From: Pseudoalteromonas luteoviolacea
GTDB taxonomy: Bacteria; Pseudomonadota; Gammaproteobacteria; Enterobacterales; Alteromonadaceae
Direction of reading: 5' to 3'
NCBI RefSeq assembly: GCF_000814765.1
Contig: NZ_JWIC01000006.1
Coordinates: 642,007-706,006 of the forward strand
DNA length: 64,000 nt
Position 1 is the first letter of the stretch, and every line of letters begins with the position of its first letter. This document shows positions 62,276 to 64,000 of this stretch, piece by piece. The position numbers were made by a program, and so were the translations under genes. The notes beneath the pieces were generated by a model. It was not told the DNA's origin, did not search any database, and saw only the letters and a list, made by a program, of their open reading frames with translations.

Positions 62276-63068
62276 CACTCACCACGTCCACTACCGAATT
62301 TAAAACGGTCTGGTTCAAAAACAATCTGTGATCGCCATCAATTACATGGTAATCAACTTTTTTACCTGCTTTTTTAAGTGCAATAAAATACTCATTGCTC
62401 AGATATGGCCTCGTTACCTTATCATCTTTACCAACGAATAATGTAATACCGATATCATTAGCCACATTGTCAATCATCTCAATTGGTGAAATAGTAACTA
62501 GACTCTTTTTAAAACCTTCATAATGAGAACTTTTATACATATCCGCTCTCCATTGAGGGATGTTGCATGGGCAGGATACAATAAATGCATGGTTAATAAG
62601 TCTAGGGTATAGAGCAATTAACTTAGCTGTTATGGCAGAACCTCCGGAGTGACCAGCAAGGATCACTTTTTCTGAATTGTGGTATTCCTTCAGTTTTTGA
62701 ATCGCTTTTGCTATTTGATGGATTCTTGATTCATCATAATTATCCCCAACCGTTTCACCTCGAATGCCATCAGAAGTACGTTTTAAATGATCAGTATATC
62801 CAGGGCGAAGCATACCCACGCTTACAGTATTTATAGAATGCAGAGCTATTTGATTTGCAAATTCATATTGATAAGACGGGTTATTAAACGGTGAGTCACC
62901 ATGCAGTGCAACTACGAGTACTGGTGTTTTTGTGATTTCGCCACTTTTGTAAGTTTTTATTTTAGTACAAACACCCTGAACATTTACGTCATTCAAAGAA
63001 CTATTACATTGAGCCTCAACCGTATTTACGAAAAAAAGACTAATTGATAAAAATAATAAAAATTTCAA
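62244..63068 (-). CDS. exported alpha/beta-hydrolase, cassette-borne
   Basis: A 274-residue protein. I choose the TTG at 63068 as start: AGGAAG lies five bases before it and the product begins with a clean signal peptide (KFLLFLSISLFFVNTVEA). A longer frame to 63224 would put it after 50 odd residues. The nucleophile motif is AGHSGGSAITAK; VGKDDKVTRP and IDGDHRLF give the acid and the histidine. Family: single-domain esterase/dienelactone-hydrolase-like. Its 3' end overlaps attC-like site 3 by about 30 bases. Confidence 0.75.
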   Translation of the reverse strand: MKFLLFLSISLFFVNTVEAQCNSSLNDVNVQGVCTKIKTYKSGEITKTPVLVVALHGDSPFNNPSYQYEFANQIALHSINTVSVGMLRPGYTDHLKRTSDGIRGETVGDNYDESRIHQIAKAIQKLKEYHNSEKVILAGHSGGSAITAKLIALYPRLINHAFIVSCPCNIPQWRADMYKSSHYEGFKKSLVTISPIEMIDNVANDIGITLFVGKDDKVTRPYLSNEYFIALKKAGKKVDYHVIDGDHRLFLNQTVLNSVVDVVSGYNKPSQPDL

Positions 63069-63476
63069 TGATACTTCCTGATATCTATTGTGGTAATAAC
63101 AATCTAATATCGACCGAATAGGTCGTTTTTCTACCAAGCCATGGGGCATTGTTATCATTGCACCCAGTTTTATCACAATAACTAACCTGTTGCTACAGTT
63201 ATATTTTTCAATCATTATAGACATTAAGGAAAGGATAAAAGCGACCCAAAGGGTCGTTTTCTTGACTATGGTAGGAACACAGCAAGACTTTATATAAACA
63301 CAGCTATCGTTTAGCGCTAACTTAATGACAACTCGTTCAGCATTTTTAAATCACATCGTCGAGTTTATGTTGACTAAGCAATATTAACACAGAACCGCTG
63401 ATACATAACTTAAGTAGATTTCTCCCTATATTCACTGTCATGGTAAGCGCCACCCAGTTTCAATGCTTGGTAGCAA
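63069..63476. other. non-coding right part of the cassette block
   Basis: No gene seen. CGACCC...GGGTCG at 63242-63256 followed by TTTT is a terminator-like hairpin on the plus strand. ACATAAC at 63403-63409 could be one end of a further attC cut by the right direct repeat; this is weak. Confidence 0.4.
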
Positions 63477-64000
63477 CGTGCAAAATGTAGCGACTGCGAG
63501 CGAAGCGAGTACGTTCAATTTGCGCAAGGTGAATATCGTGTGAAAGGTTAATGACACAGCGCGAAGCGCTGGCATTCTTTTCACGCAAGGTGAAATGAAC
63601 CATTCTAACCAAAGGTAGTCGTTACGCCCCTATTAAACCAAAGCAGATTCTCTCTATGTCACTCCGGACTTGCTCCGGAAACCATAGAATAGTCACAGAA
63701 AAAATAGATCCTGAATCAAGTTCAGGATGACGGATTTGGAGATTGGTGTATTACCGATAAGAAATCGACATCATGACACCGCAATTAATTTTGAGCACGT
63801 TCTCTCTACGTCATTCCGGACTTGCTCCGGAACCCATAAATTAGTCACTGAAAAAATGGATCCTGAATCTTGTTCAGGACGACGGATTCGGGGAGTGGTG
63901 CATAACTGATAGTAAATCAACACCATAACACCTCTATTTATCCAATGCAGATTCTCTCTACGTCATTCCGGACTTGCTCCGGAAACCATAGAATAGTCAC
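63477..64000. repeat. right direct repeat with tandem 152-bp palindromic array
   Basis: Matches 59851-60381 over its whole visible length at an offset of about 3626 bp. Units begin at 63658, 63810 and 63962. The unit at 63810 has diverged more (TGTTCAGGACGACGG). The array runs off the window end. Confidence 0.85.
63537..63592. repeat. 56-bp repeat, copy 3
   Basis: The third copy of the 56-bp element, located in the right-hand direct repeat at the position matching copy 2. Confidence 0.7.

Overview
The window looks like a chromosomal segment of a marine gammaproteobacterium of the Pseudoalteromonas type. The evidence is AT-rich DNA, exported S9, M17 and DUF885 peptidases, a rhombosortase, several diguanylate cyclases, and two tandem GH13 alpha-amylases of the cold-active, chloride-dependent Pseudoalteromonas haloplanktis kind. 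No rRNA, tRNA, CRISPR array or transposase was recognised. The genus is inferred from protein resemblance only.

Layout. 1-5.1 kb: the start of a gamma-glutamyltransferase, a rhombosortase, an S9 lipoprotein peptidase and a YeiH-type transporter. 5.1-7.8 kb: purE-purK, then a small membrane protein divergent from a TetR regulator with a double 12-bp palindromic operator between them. 7.9-12.4 kb: a 7TMR-DISM diguanylate cyclase, a PepSY operon with a Fur-like box, and a 57-residue gene. 12.8-17.8 kb: a membrane protein, a Nudix remnant, a DUF6559-like gene, a periplasmic MsrA-thioredoxin-MsrB fusion and an exported leucyl aminopeptidase. 17.9-21.9 kb: an overlapping operon for pyroglutamate release and use (pxpB, pxpC, DUF969, DUF979, pcp) without pxpA. 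22-26.8 kb: asnB, a peroxiredoxin, a mesX gene with a MetJ-type operator but no mesD beside it, and a TauE/SafE exporter. 27-32.4 kb: an orphan betaine-type binding protein, a beta-propeller protein, an ammonium-transporter/GGDEF fusion and a hidden 34-residue double-glycine peptide gene. 32.8-43.5 kb: a giant FG-GAP lipoprotein, a chemoreceptor with a duplicated sensor module, a CadC-like regulator split by a frameshift, and a CocE-type hydrolase. 43.6-55.4 kb: DUF2628, DUF885, LysE, YjbR, def, a D-cysteine desulfhydrase-like gene, an unknown gene, a frameshifted esterase, a GFA protein and a large Na+/H+ antiporter.

55.4-64 kb is the most unusual part. A DUF523 gene and both amylase genes are interrupted by many single-base insertions, with almost no other damage, which points to sequence error rather than decay. 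Each amylase gene is preceded by the same LacI-type palindrome. Beyond them, direct repeats of about 0.5 kb, each containing tandem 152-bp units with GTCAT...ATGAC palindromes, flank a block of about 3 kb. That block has the layout of an integron cassette array read on the minus strand: three attC-like sites, cassette genes whose stop codons lie in or next to them, and one cassette gene broken by TAATAA. No integrase is in the window.

Working together: the pxp/pcp operon releases and opens pyroglutamate; the peptidases and amylases feed on polymers; two GGDEF proteins and one chemoreceptor link outside signals (one probably ammonium) to behaviour; PepSY/Fur, MetJ/mesX, TetR and LacI-type sites give local control.
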